Source: Bacteroidota bacterium
GTDB taxonomy: Bacteria; Bacteroidota; Bacteroidia; Chitinophagales; Chitinophagaceae
Assembly (NCBI GenBank): GCA_023416995.1
Contig: JAEZGI010000040.1
Coordinates: 62,001-126,000, forward strand
Direction: 5' to 3'
Length of the DNA: 64,000 bases
In this document: in pieces, positions 25,854-33,205 of the stretch
Numbering within the stretch: position 1 is the first letter of the stretch
Layout of the letters: the number at the start of each line of letters is the position of its first letter
Notes under the pieces: model-generated
What the model saw: the letters and a program-made list of their open reading frames with translations, nothing else
Database searches by the model: none
What the model was told of the DNA's origin: nothing
Translations under genes and position numbers: made by a program

Positions 25854-26458
25854 TGAAACTACTCACCGTCGCGCTCACAGCGCTTTTGTTTACAAGTTGT
25901 ATCACCGAACGTAAGGCAGTCGACTACATGCACGAACACCCGAAGGTATCATCTGCATTCTGCGCGACTGAATACCCGGTTAAAGAAGAAACATCTGTTG
26001 TTGTCAACTTCGATACTGCAGGTGCCCGAAGGGTTCAGGACAGTTTAAAAGCTTATGCGGAAAAGTGGGTGACCATTGCCCAGGAACGAAACGTTTCGAT
26101 TGACCAGGTAACTGAGTTTGTTACTGATCTCATTCGTCATACGAACTACAAGGACAGTGCATGTAATGCCACCGTCAAAGCAATACAGGCGAAACTAGCG
26201 GCTGTCCCGAAGGTTGATATAAACTCCTTACGTGAAGATATCCGGGCTGAATTATCGCAGAAGATAAATCCCTGTAAAGATTCCATCGTTTATCGTACGG
26301 TGGAAAATACAGCCAAGACTGCGAGTATGACCATCGAGCTTAAAGATGAAAAAGCCAGACACGTCAAAACATCCTGGTGGAAAGATTTCTGGATGTATAT
26401 CGCAATCGCGCTCGCAGTCTTGAACATCATTCAATATCTCCTAAAATCTAAAAAATAG
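25853..26458 (+). CDS. Candidate unimolecular spanin (lipoprotein with C-terminal membrane segment)
   Basis: A 201-residue protein with a lipoprotein signal: hydrophobic LLTVALTALLFTSC, with the lipid-receiving Cys at residue 16. A periplasmic part of about 150 mostly helical residues follows, then WMYIAIALAVLNIIQYLL (about 178-196), a single C-terminal membrane span with KSKK after it. An outer membrane lipid anchor at one end and an inner membrane span at the other is the defining topology of u-spanins such as phage T1 gp11, which fuse the two membranes in the last step of lysis. It sits in the lysis cassette and starts on the holin candidate's stop. Other lipoprotein roles cannot be excluded. 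Confidence 0.5.
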   Translation: MKLLTVALTALLFTSCITERKAVDYMHEHPKVSSAFCATEYPVKEETSVVVNFDTAGARRVQDSLKAYAEKWVTIAQERNVSIDQVTEFVTDLIRHTNYKDSACNATVKAIQAKLAAVPKVDINSLREDIRAELSQKINPCKDSIVYRTVENTAKTASMTIELKDEKARHVKTSWWKDFWMYIAIALAVLNIIQYLLKSKK

Positions 26459-26464
26459 AACATC

Positions 26465-26848
26465 ATGAAAAAGAAAAACGATCCAACATTATTCTTTTTG
26501 CTCGCAGGTGTAAGTTTGATACTTGCAATCGCTGCCGCAGTTTTTTTATTCTCGAAGGACAGCTATGGTCAATATACAGTGTCAGGCTGGGAAGTCCTTA
26601 AAATGCAATCAACATCGTTTTACGTTACACTTGTCTTTTGCTGGATCATCGGTGCTGCTGCTGTATATCTTGCGTATGCGAATGCATCAGGATCCGGGAT
26701 AGGGAAACGGTTGAGCGGCAATGATGGGTTTACGATTGCGCTCATTGTTCTGGCATTGCTGCTGTTCTTCCTGCCGATGGCCAGGGTATTTACTGACAAA
26801 GCCAACGGTGGAGTGACAGCGCCGGGCTATAAATCTGTTTTAAAATGA
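26465..26848 (+). CDS. Small membrane protein in the lysis cassette, function unknown
   Basis: The 127-residue product has three probable membrane segments (about 10-30, 52-72 and 89-107) and a Lys-rich start that should stay in the cytoplasm. It lies 6 bases after the spanin candidate and overlaps the next gene by 4 bases (ATGA). No family recognised. It could be a second holin, an antiholin or an accessory membrane protein. Confidence 0.5.
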   Translation: MKKKNDPTLFFLLAGVSLILAIAAAVFLFSKDSYGQYTVSGWEVLKMQSTSFYVTLVFCWIIGAAAVYLAYANASGSGIGKRLSGNDGFTIALIVLALLLFFLPMARVFTDKANGGVTAPGYKSVLK

Positions 26849-27246
26849 GCCTTCTATTATACTCAATTCTGCTGCTGATCGCAGCCAACCTTACCAACGT
26901 GCATGTGGATGCGTACAAGATCCAATTTCTTAACAAGACCATAAGGCATTCAATCAACTTCGCGGTTTATGCCGGTGTTGTTGTTGTGTGTGCTCTGCTA
27001 ACCGGTTACCAGGGTGCGGGCTTGATCTGGTTTGCAATTCTTGCATTCTCATGCAGGCAGTTGTTTTTCGATATCCCTCTAAACTGGCGGCGTGGCTTGC
27101 GATGGAATTATGTTACAACTGCTGATCCACCTGGTGCAATCATGGACCGAATAGAAATATACCTGTTTGGTCGAGATGGTAAAACGCCGGTGTACATCTA
27201 TGCCGGGCTTTTCGTTGTGACCACCGTCATTCTCTTATCTATTTAA
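26845..27246 (+). CDS. Small membrane protein in the lysis cassette, function unknown
   Basis: A 133-residue protein with membrane segments at about 2-18, 35-55, 57-74 and 114-132, and a loop with Arg-rich NWRRGLRWNY. It ends 9 bases before the endolysin gene. No family is recognised. Together with the preceding gene it makes a pair of multi-span proteins whose order next to the endolysin suggests a holin/antiholin function, but that is a guess. Confidence 0.5.
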   Translation: MSLLLYSILLLIAANLTNVHVDAYKIQFLNKTIRHSINFAVYAGVVVVCALLTGYQGAGLIWFAILAFSCRQLFFDIPLNWRRGLRWNYVTTADPPGAIMDRIEIYLFGRDGKTPVYIYAGLFVVTTVILLSI

Positions 27247-27255
27247 TCCAACCCT

Positions 27256-27819
27256 ATGGCAAAGTTTGAACAAGCTCACGCAATTGTTATGAAGCATGAA
27301 GGCGGTTACGCCAATAGCGCAAATGACAAAGGTGGTGAAACTTACAAGGGCGTTGCACGCAAACGGCATCCCGGTTGGTTGGGCTGGAAGATTGTTGATG
27401 CAAATAAATCATTGCCGGATTTCCCGCGCAATCTGGATGCGAATGAATCGCTTCAACGTCATGTGTTATCGTTCTATAAAAGCGAGTTCTGGGATATTCT
27501 CAGCCTCGATAGTGTGAATGATCAGTCAATTGCGACTGAGCTTTATGACACCGGTGTAAACATGGGAACTGGCATTGCCGCCATCTTTCTGCAAACAGCC
27601 CTGAACGTTACCAATCGTAATGAAAAGGATTATGCTGATCTGAAAGAAGATGGCCGGATCGGCCCTAAAACAATTGCAACGTTAAACGGTCACAAACGAC
27701 CACTGGAAGTTTTGAAGGTGTTAAACATACTTCAAGGCTCCAGGTACATCGCCATTATGAAGCGGGATCCTTCGCAGGAACTTTGGTTCGGCGGATGGTT
27801 CGCCCGCGTCGCTATATAG
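27256..27819 (+). CDS. GH108 endolysin (N-acetylmuramidase) with peptidoglycan-binding domain
   Basis: The 187-residue protein has the GH108 motif KHEGGYANSANDKGGETYKGV near residues 14-34, given in outline, where the Glu of EGGY is the catalytic acid. The later part holds LYDTGVNMGTGIAAIFLQTALN and DGRIGPKTIATLN, the PG_binding_3 domain. It cleaves glycan bonds of peptidoglycan to release phage. No signal peptide is present, so it depends on the holin genes upstream. It ends the lysis cassette and is followed by a terminator. Confidence 0.88.
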   Translation: MAKFEQAHAIVMKHEGGYANSANDKGGETYKGVARKRHPGWLGWKIVDANKSLPDFPRNLDANESLQRHVLSFYKSEFWDILSLDSVNDQSIATELYDTGVNMGTGIAAIFLQTALNVTNRNEKDYADLKEDGRIGPKTIATLNGHKRPLEVLKVLNILQGSRYIAIMKRDPSQELWFGGWFARVAI

Positions 27820-27855
27820 GTGTTCTGTTTTTTCATTGTGTAGTTAGTTTGGTAC

Positions 27856-27882
27856 GCCCTGGGTTTTTACCCGGGGCCTTTT
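27856..27882 (+). terminator. Intrinsic terminator after the endolysin gene
   Basis: GCCCTGGGT (27856-27864), TTTT loop and ACCCGGGGC (27869-27877) form a 9-bp stem with one G-U pair, followed by CTTTT. Confidence 0.75.
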
Positions 27883-27890
27883 ATAAAGCA

Positions 27891-27907
27891 TTTGAGAGAG
27901 AACAAGC
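27891..27907. repeat. Direct repeat flanking the methyltransferase gene, left copy
   Basis: TTTGAGAGAGAACAAGC here matches TTTGAGAGAACAAGC at 28807-28821 except for a two-base indel. The shared 12-mer is GAGAGAACAAGC. The copies bracket the methyltransferase gene, as would happen with a cassette inserted by recombination. Confidence 0.5.
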
Positions 27908-27936
27908 AAAATTCATCACTCTTAAATGTTATTAGA

Positions 27937-28719
27937 ATGAAAACCCCTTTCGCTTATTACGGTGGGAAAGCAAAGCTTGTTTCCACCCTCTTACCAATGA
28001 TCCCAGCTGGCCATGTAACTTACGCAGAACCATTCACTGGCGGAGCTGCTTTATTTTTCGCAAAAGAGCCATCAGAAATTGAAGTGCTCAACGATACGAA
28101 TAAAGAGCTGATCAACTTTTACCGGGTCGTTCAACAGGATTTCGTCAGCCTCGAGCGAATTATTAAGATCACACTTCACAGCCGCACCATGCACAAGGAT
28201 GCATCGGTCATTTACAACAATCCTCACATGTTTGATGAGATCAAACGAGCTTGGGCAGTATGGACTTTGGCAGTTCAATCCTTCAGCAGCATGCTGGATG
28301 GTACCTGGGGTTATGACAAAACCAAAAAGAATATAAGTACCAAGAAGATCTCCAACAAGCGAGAATCGTTTACTGAGGACTATGCCATCCGTCTGCAGAA
28401 CGTACAGATTGAGTGTGCGGATGCTTTGTATATTATCCGGAGCCGTGACACTGCAGAAACATTTTTTTATTGCGACCCGCCGTACTTTAATAGTGACTGC
28501 GGCCATTATGGTGGTTATACAGAACAGGATTTTGAACGGCTCCTGCAGCAGCTATCTCAGATCAAAGGAAAGTTTCTTCTATCTTCATATCCATCACAGA
28601 TACTTGAAAATTACCGGACCCAGTTTTCCTGGAAACAGCAGACAAAAGAACAAGCTGTAAGTGTGAACAAGGGCTATGGCGGCCGAAAGAAAATCGAGGT
28701 AATGACCTGGAATTATTAA
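27937..28719 (+). CDS. D12-class DNA adenine N6-methyltransferase
   Basis: I choose ATG 27937 (MKTPFAYYGGKAKL, 260 residues) over an ATG at 27892, because the family starts right at this motif. The binding motif YYGGK is followed by YAEPFTGGAALFF (AdoMet site) and the catalytic motif FYCDPPYF lies at about residues 177-184. Dam-like enzymes methylate adenine in short sites. As a lone phage gene it may protect phage DNA from host restriction or alter regulation; no restriction enzyme lies beside it. It is bracketed by direct repeats and ends in a long inverted repeat. Confidence 0.85.
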   Translation: MKTPFAYYGGKAKLVSTLLPMIPAGHVTYAEPFTGGAALFFAKEPSEIEVLNDTNKELINFYRVVQQDFVSLERIIKITLHSRTMHKDASVIYNNPHMFDEIKRAWAVWTLAVQSFSSMLDGTWGYDKTKKNISTKKISNKRESFTEDYAIRLQNVQIECADALYIIRSRDTAETFFYCDPPYFNSDCGHYGGYTEQDFERLLQQLSQIKGKFLLSSYPSQILENYRTQFSWKQQTKEQAVSVNKGYGGRKKIEVMTWNY

Positions 28720-28727
28720 AAAAAAGT

Positions 28728-28808
28728 GCCCGGACTGGTTGGGAAGTTTTGCGAAAATCACACAACCTAGAATCGTTCAAAGAACCATCCCATGTCCGGG
28801 CTTATTTT
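28728..28808 (+). terminator. Long-stem inverted repeat and possible terminator after the methyltransferase
   Basis: GCCCGGAC (28728-28735) pairs with GTCCGGGC (28794-28801) and the second arm runs into TTATTTTT. The 58-base loop is unusually long for an intrinsic terminator, so termination is not certain. Confidence 0.4.
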
Positions 28809-28860
28809 TGAGAGAACAAGCCCGGGGAATGATAATAGGTTGGGATGGTGTGATTTTCGC
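28751..28860. repeat. 13-bp perfect inverted repeat interlocking with the GCCCGGAC repeat
   Basis: GCGAAAATCACAC (28751-28763) and GTGTGATTTTCGC (28848-28860) are perfect reverse complements 84 bases apart. They interlock with the GCCCGGAC/GTCCGGGC pair, so the two stems cannot form as one simple nested hairpin. This could be a binding site pair for a phage regulator or recombinase. Confidence 0.5.
28807..28821. repeat. Direct repeat flanking the methyltransferase gene, right copy
   Basis: TTTGAGAGAACAAGC, the partner of the copy at 27891-27907. Shared 12-mer GAGAGAACAAGC. Too short to be called an att site on its own. Confidence 0.45.
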
Positions 28861-28890
28861 GTTGCGAATATAAGGTTTACAAAAGCACTA

Positions 28891-29703
28891 TCAATTTTTT
28901 ATCGAGGAAATAGTGCTTCGAGGGTTAGATTTATAAATACGCAGATTTTCGATCTTATCTCTTGGAACAGGTTCTGTTATAGTGTCTTTTGGGAAATAAA
29001 CGAAAATGGTACTTTGCGTCTCGCCGATCATAATCATGGTTTCATCGTCTGTAAAATATTCGTTTCCCAAATATTTGAATGAATAAAACTCGCCGGTACC
29101 CTTTCTTTGCACGGTAATGCCCCTTCTATCCCCATAGATTGAAGATATCAGTATTGATAGACAGTAAATAAACATTACTACTTGAGTGTTGTATATTCTC
29201 GCATTCGGTGTTAACCGCATGTAAAAATGGTAGCTCCCCCTCAAGAGGAGGGCCCACATGAATAAATAAGCAAGTTCCGAGTACGCAAATGGATCAAAAA
29301 GATGCAAATAAATCATTAGGAGGAAGCCTATAATGTAAACTGTTCCGTTAAACCAGGAGGTGGAAAGCCATAATAGGCTTTTGCCGAAATGCTCCTTGCC
29401 ATGGAAAAGGTTAATCAGCGAAAAAAATACTCCGCTCGCAATTATGAGAGTTCCTATCGGTATCATCGTGTAGAAAATCTCAGCGTTCGAAATGTAATTC
29501 CTGATGTCAATAGAAAAGGTTTCGTAATAGACGAATAGAAACGCAGCACTTTGTAAGAAAACGCCCAACGTTAGTATCGAAAAGTTTTTTAAAATTGAGT
29601 CAATATTTTTTTCCAAATCCGTTAAATGTGATGATGAATGTTGTTCGCATGGGTAAAATACATAATTATGACAGAAAAAAGCGGTCCGGGTTCCAGATGA
29701 CAC
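28891..29703 (-). CDS. Membrane protein of unknown function, inverted accessory gene
   Basis: The longest frame (270 residues) starts at GTG 29703, directly after an in-frame stop; no in-frame ATG lies near, so the start is uncertain. It has about five membrane segments (about 42-60, 78-98, 115-135, 140-156, 172-186), then a soluble C-terminal domain of 85 residues with two beta strands (YSFKYLGNEYF, TIFVYFPKD). It is AT-rich and faces the phage genes, and diverges from the 72-residue gene at 29718. A superinfection-exclusion or other lysogenic role is possible for such a moron-like gene but nothing in the sequence shows it. Confidence 0.5.
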   Translation of the reverse strand: MSSGTRTAFFCHNYVFYPCEQHSSSHLTDLEKNIDSILKNFSILTLGVFLQSAAFLFVYYETFSIDIRNYISNAEIFYTMIPIGTLIIASGVFFSLINLFHGKEHFGKSLLWLSTSWFNGTVYIIGFLLMIYLHLFDPFAYSELAYLFMWALLLRGSYHFYMRLTPNARIYNTQVVMFIYCLSILISSIYGDRRGITVQRKGTGEFYSFKYLGNEYFTDDETMIMIGETQSTIFVYFPKDTITEPVPRDKIENLRIYKSNPRSTISSIKN

Positions 29704-29717
29704 TTATAACTTAGGTT

Positions 29718-29936
29718 ATGGAAAAGCAATATATCGACCTGCAGGGCATCGCCCATGACCTGCAGGTCAGCGAAAGCACTTACAATGGCCAGAAGTATTA
29801 TCGCATAATTCGAGACGGATCATATTTCATGGACATCACCCGCCGTGAAGATGGCAGCTGGGAAGAGTTATTTAATGGACCGAGCCAGCGCGCTGATGAG
29901 TATGGCGAGTTGTTAGCTAAGACGGAAGAGGTTTAG
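29718..29936 (+). CDS. Small hypothetical protein
   Basis: A 72-residue acidic soluble protein starting at ATG 29718, with GIAHDLQVSESTYNGQKYYRI and SWEELFNGPSQ in outline. No family recognised. It is the divergent partner of the membrane protein gene on the left, with only 14 bases between the starts, so the two would share or overlap promoters. It is followed by 600 bases without a clear gene. Confidence 0.45.
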   Translation: MEKQYIDLQGIAHDLQVSESTYNGQKYYRIIRDGSYFMDITRREDGSWEELFNGPSQRADEYGELLAKTEEV

Positions 29937-30096
29937 ATATTCGTTAGATGATTCCGATAAAAAAAGGTAATCGGTTAATTATCAATTCAATAAGAAAAGA
30001 TGGAAAGGTTCGCTCGAGACCTCTAAAAACTTAATACCGCCTACATTCAGAGTTTTTAGGTACAAACGTAGGTGTAAATGTTTTCAATTTTAAACT

Positions 30097-30125
30097 AACC
30101 TCAGTTAACGCTGGGGTTATTTTAT
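30097..30125 (+). terminator. Possible intrinsic terminator in the gap
   Basis: AACCTCAG (30097-30104), loop TTAACG, and CTGGGGTT (30111-30118) form an 8-bp stem with one G-U pair, followed by ATTTTATTT. Confidence 0.45.
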
Positions 30126-30301
30126 TTAAGGCCATTGAGTAGGGGCCCAACAATGGGAACCATGGCCTGCTAATTGCCAGGAAAGCATACTCAGCCGGAT
30201 TATCTTCTCGCTTTGTTAGTTAAATAGTGATATTCTTGAAGCCCCTTAAAGAGCGGAAGTTCGTTGACCGGATAGTAATCGCTGATGTTTAATATGTACA
30301 C

Positions 30302-30543
30302 GGATGAACATGAAACGCTATCAAGCGAGCAAAAAAAAGTCGTATCTCAACCGTGCAGGGTCACCTCCATAGCCAGTTATTCGTTGAGTGGTCAACAAGT
30401 GAAAAGGATACTATTTTTGGATTACAAGTCGGATGTGGACTTGATAGAGATAAATATGCTTTTGCTATGGTAAACAGTTTCCTAAGAAGCTAATCATCGG
30501 ATCAGGGTTAGTTCTAGATAATGGGAGATTGCCTGTGGCTGAG
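30302..30543 (+). pseudogene. Possible frameshifted remnant of a small gene
   Basis: Three frames carry protein-like pieces in order. From ATG 30302 the frame reads MNMKRYQASKKK; after the 8-A run near 30328 the next frame gives RISTVQGHLHSQLFVEWST and GLDRDKYAFAMV; near 30470 another frame gives KQFPKKLIIGSGLVLDNGR and VAEVIS ending in TAA at 30553-ish. Two single-base indels would join them. The family is unknown, and the pieces might be chance frames. The ORF starting MFNMYTDEH in this region looks less like protein than the joined reading. Confidence 0.25.
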
Positions 30544-30549
30544 GTGATT

Positions 30550-31578
30550 TCATAATTGTGGGGGTGAATAGAATTGCTCAACATCGTCAATTAAATGATA
30601 AACTGGATTCTGATCGCTACCCATAACAGAAGACATTCGGTCTTTGATATTTGCTGTTTCTTTCGACTGTATATATACATGTTCCAGTTGCGTCATGCTA
30701 TTAATCAATGTTCTGTCTACTGACCTGTTAAAAAAGGGAAATGAATATCCAATTATAACAAGTACGTTCGTCTCTTTGATGCCATTCATTGCTAGGTTCA
30801 CAATACTATGATCTTCCGCTTGATTCTCCCATGCAAATGATATGCTGGGAAAATATTTTTTTGGTTGAAGATAGTTGAGGTGATACCAAAATAAGATGTT
30901 GCTCATAGTGCTCAAGTCTAATTCACTGCTAAACGTTGTGGAAGAATATAAAGAATGATGCCTTTCAAATTCTGTTTGTTTGTAAAAGCCATTCACGCCA
31001 TTTAGCTTATATATTGTAAAGACATCGGAGTGGCGTTTATCATAATCGTACTTATTTATTACGTTTAGGAAGTGCTTGCTGTGGTCATAATTTTTATTTG
31101 GCACGTAATCCATGTGAGCGATTTCAAACTGGCTATCATAGTTCCAACTTAGGATTCTAATATTTTTCGGAAATTCCACATATGATTGATTCAACAAGGA
31201 TGCAAAAAATACGTCATATCTCGGGTCGGGTTTTTGATTTAATTGCTCTATTTCTAAAAAAATAGAAAGTAATACCTTTAATCGTATTAAATCTTGATCC
31301 TGGTTTGTGATGTACAGTTTTTTGGCTGCGGTGTCAATGCTTGCGTGATCTTCGCAGATTTTCAGTAACCATTGAAAATCATTAATTAAAAATTTCTGAA
31401 TTTGAGCTTTAGTGTGCGTGATATTCACGTTTTTCCCTAGCCATAGACTCGAATCCATTTGAAGCTTTTTATCTCCAATCTTTTCAATAAACACCTTCAA
31501 TTGATGTTTAATGTTGCAGACAAGGGGAAGTCTTAAACAACTAGCTCCAGCACCAAAGAGATAGGTAATATTTTTCAT
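30550..31578 (-). CDS. SIR2-like NAD-binding domain protein, candidate antiphage effector
   Basis: I start at ATG 31578 (342 residues); the longer frame begins at TTG 31587, which overlaps a promoter-like box. The protein opens with YLFGAGASCLRLP (GAGAS at 9-13), the NAD-binding loop of SIR2-like proteins, then ILSWNYDSQFE (N146-Y-D), and NVLVIIGYSFP near 271-281 with D288, as in SIR2_2-type effectors such as those of Thoeris and DSR systems, which degrade NAD to abort infection. The expected K-L-H-G catalytic His motif reads K-L-N193-G, so activity may be lost or altered. It stands alone on the minus strand next to a split AbiJ-type gene. Confidence 0.65.
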   Translation of the reverse strand: MKNITYLFGAGASCLRLPLVCNIKHQLKVFIEKIGDKKLQMDSSLWLGKNVNITHTKAQIQKFLINDFQWLLKICEDHASIDTAAKKLYITNQDQDLIRLKVLLSIFLEIEQLNQKPDPRYDVFFASLLNQSYVEFPKNIRILSWNYDSQFEIAHMDYVPNKNYDHSKHFLNVINKYDYDKRHSDVFTIYKLNGVNGFYKQTEFERHHSLYSSTTFSSELDLSTMSNILFWYHLNYLQPKKYFPSISFAWENQAEDHSIVNLAMNGIKETNVLVIIGYSFPFFNRSVDRTLINSMTQLEHVYIQSKETANIKDRMSSVMGSDQNPVYHLIDDVEQFYSPPQL

Positions 31579-31584
31579 TATGTT

Positions 31585-31592
31585 CAAATTTA
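31585..31592 (-). promoter_or_regulatory. Promoter -7 box for the SIR2-like gene
   Basis: TAAATTTG on the minus strand matches the Bacteroidetes -7 consensus TAnnTTTG. It lies only 6 bases before ATG 31578, so the transcript would be almost leaderless. No good -33 TTG was found at the usual distance. Confidence 0.35.
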
Positions 31593-32008
31593 CCTCAACG
31601 AATCACTTGTAGATACGAGCAACTATCCACACGTTGTTCATAAATATTTTGGAAAGCCACTCCAATAACGGTAGGGCTTTTTTCTTTTCGGTAAGAAAGA
31701 ATATAAAATTTGTGCAAGATTATGAAGTACTAATAATTTAGCAGAGTGATTATGGCATTTTATCAAAACACGGTTACCCTTAGTAATGGGAAAATAATAT
31801 CAGTTATCCGGGATTACACGAAGAGCCGATTGATAATTGTACCACCAATATGAAATGAAAGCTAACGGGGTGTACAGGTATATGGCTAATTTCAATATTA
31901 CTTTGATAACCAGTACAGCAGATTGATGAGGGATTATTTAGCCGAGAAGAAAAGCAAGCCCGATGTGAAGGTTCTTAGGGGCAAAAAACAGAATCAGGGA
32001 AAATAATT
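31588..32008. other. AT-rich gap between two defence-type genes
   Basis: No convincing gene. Two short frames are open: about 33 codons from ATG 31752 (MAFYQNTVTLSNG) and about 26 codons ending at 32006 (MRDYLAEKKSKP). A GGAAAGCC...GGGCTTTTTTC segment near 31650-31687 looks terminator-like but its stem is weak. The short frames may be remains of lost genes. Confidence 0.4.
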
Positions 32009-32578
32009 ATGTTTGGAAGTAATCAAATAGTAAAGATGAAGTTTTCAGACAGAATAGGTAAAACTAGACCAAGAGAGACTTTCCAAACTGATTCAATGGA
32101 CGCAAGGCTGTCCGTTAAAATATGGAACTTGATTTATTTGCTTTGTTACGAGCAAGATCTGGACAAGTATCTACCTGACATGGATATTCATAAAAAGAGG
32201 TTCTTTGAAAAAATGTACATGTATTTTTATTGTATGCGAAAAGACAAAACTCCTACTACTATGGTGGACATCTATTATGATGCCATGAATAGGTTTGAAA
32301 AATCAGCTTGGTTTGAGAAATATAATACGCTTGAATTTTATGTCGATAATTACGACTTCGATGGGGATGATTTTAAGTCAAAGGTCTCGAAAAAGACAAT
32401 CCATATTGCGTTAAACAAAATTTTTAAAAGTGAATTAGCAGGCTACCAGTTTGTAAAAGGTGTATTATCTCCTGTAATGTCTGAACAAGAAGTTACTACT
32501 GTTGAGGAGGTGTTTGAGGTCACGAAACGATACAAAAATATTCAGCATCATCTACAACGATCTCTTGAATTGCTTTAA
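32009..32578 (+). CDS. AbiJ-type abortive infection protein, N-terminal part (split by in-frame stop)
   Basis: A 189-residue product with KFSDRIGKTRPRETFQTDSM near residues 11-30, the start of the AbiJ N-terminal domain 4 family, then LSVKIWNLIYLL and a long helical region ending in RYKNIQHHLQRSLELL. In the intact form of this family the chain carries on into a helical C-terminal domain. Here TAA at 32576 cuts it, and the next codon is ATG in the same frame. The gene seems to be a single AbiJ-type protein interrupted by a nonsense codon, or a naturally split gene with re-initiation at TAAATG. Confidence 0.65.
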   Translation: MFGSNQIVKMKFSDRIGKTRPRETFQTDSMDARLSVKIWNLIYLLCYEQDLDKYLPDMDIHKKRFFEKMYMYFYCMRKDKTPTTMVDIYYDAMNRFEKSAWFEKYNTLEFYVDNYDFDGDDFKSKVSKKTIHIALNKIFKSELAGYQFVKGVLSPVMSEQEVTTVEEVFEVTKRYKNIQHHLQRSLELL

Positions 32579-32917
32579 ATGAAAACGGATCCAGATTACA
32601 GGAATTCTATAAAAGAGGCAGTTTCTGCGGTAGAAGCTGCTTGTAAATTGGTTATCGATGACCCTAAAGCCACGTTAGGAAAAGCATTAACTAAGCTTGA
32701 ACAAAGGCATCAGATTCATTCTGCCTTAAAGCATTCTTTCAGCAGCTTATACGGTTATGCTGGGGATGGCGATGGAATCAGACATGCTTTGATGGAGGAG
32801 AAAGAAGTTCATCAGGAAGATGCGATATTGTTGCTCGTGACATGCAGCGCGTTTATTAATTACTTAATTAAAAAACTGATTGTTAACGAAAAAACAGTTG
32901 CGCCAATAGACAAATAA
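32579..32917 (+). CDS. AbiJ-type protein, C-terminal part (same frame as the gene before it)
   Basis: The 112-residue frame follows the stop of the previous gene without any gap and in the same frame. It holds PDYRNSIKEAVSAVEAAC, LGKALTKLEQRHQIHSALKHSF, LYGYAGDGDGIRHAL and SAFINYLIKK, the usual C-terminal domain of AbiJ_NTD4 proteins. All expected blocks are kept, with no further stop or frameshift, so decay is recent or the half is still made by re-initiation at the overlapping TAAATG. Function of the family is antiphage abortive infection; activity here is unknown. Confidence 0.6.
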   Translation: MKTDPDYRNSIKEAVSAVEAACKLVIDDPKATLGKALTKLEQRHQIHSALKHSFSSLYGYAGDGDGIRHALMEEKEVHQEDAILLLVTCSAFINYLIKKLIVNEKTVAPIDK

Positions 32918-33038
32918 TCTTGGTAGTCTACGAAACCTTCGCTTTTTTGTAAATAAAAGTTATTCAGGGGTGTGCGTAATTTTCATCCTAAGTTTTAGGT
33001 TTTAAAAAGTAAAACCTCCGATATTTACCAAACAAAAA

Positions 33039-33064
33039 TGCCCCGCTGTTCTACGGGGCAAAAA
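33039..33064. terminator. Bidirectional intrinsic terminator
   Basis: TGCCCCG (33039-33045) and CGGGGCA (33054-33060) form a perfect 7-bp stem flanked by AAAAA on both sides. On the minus strand this gives a T run (bases 33034-33038); on the plus strand the tail is AAAATT, so the minus direction is better supported. Confidence 0.5.
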
Positions 33065-33123
33065 TTCAGGGGACTTAACAATCTTGCTGAATTGAAATTA
33101 GCACTGAATATTTCTGAGCACTT

Positions 33124-33154
33124 AGCCACCTTCTGTTGACGGATGTGGCTTTTT
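33124..33154 (+). terminator. Intrinsic terminator
   Basis: AGCCAC (33124-33129), a 15-base loop and GTGGCT (33145-33150) followed by TTTT. It would end transcripts that read out of the AbiJ-type gene pair. Confidence 0.55.
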
Positions 33155-33205
33155 GCGTCTTCAACGAAATTAATTTTCTACATCCGGTTTACGGCGGGGT
33201 AAATA

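Larger units (their letters stand above)
29937..30549. other. AT-rich gap with decayed or very short reading frames
   Basis: No intact gene is convincing. A 28-codon frame at 29948-30034 (MIPIKKGN start), an inverted repeat CTAAAAAC/GTTTTTAG around 30023-30059, a hairpin at 30097-30118 and a possibly frameshifted gene at 30285-30543 are present. The stretch looks like degraded accessory DNA at the edge of the prophage. Confidence 0.5.

Noticed and set aside
27891..28821. The direct repeats around the methyltransferase as prophage att sites
   Set aside because: They bracket only one gene, and the phage genes lie outside them, so they cannot be attL and attR of the prophage.
28720..28870. Interlocked inverted repeats as a retron-type ncRNA
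   Set aside because: No reverse transcriptase lies nearby and the stem order does not match an msr-msd layout.
30285..30473. 62-codon frame MFNMYTDEH as an intact gene
   Set aside because: The alternative joined frames in the same stretch look more protein-like, so this frame is more likely chance.
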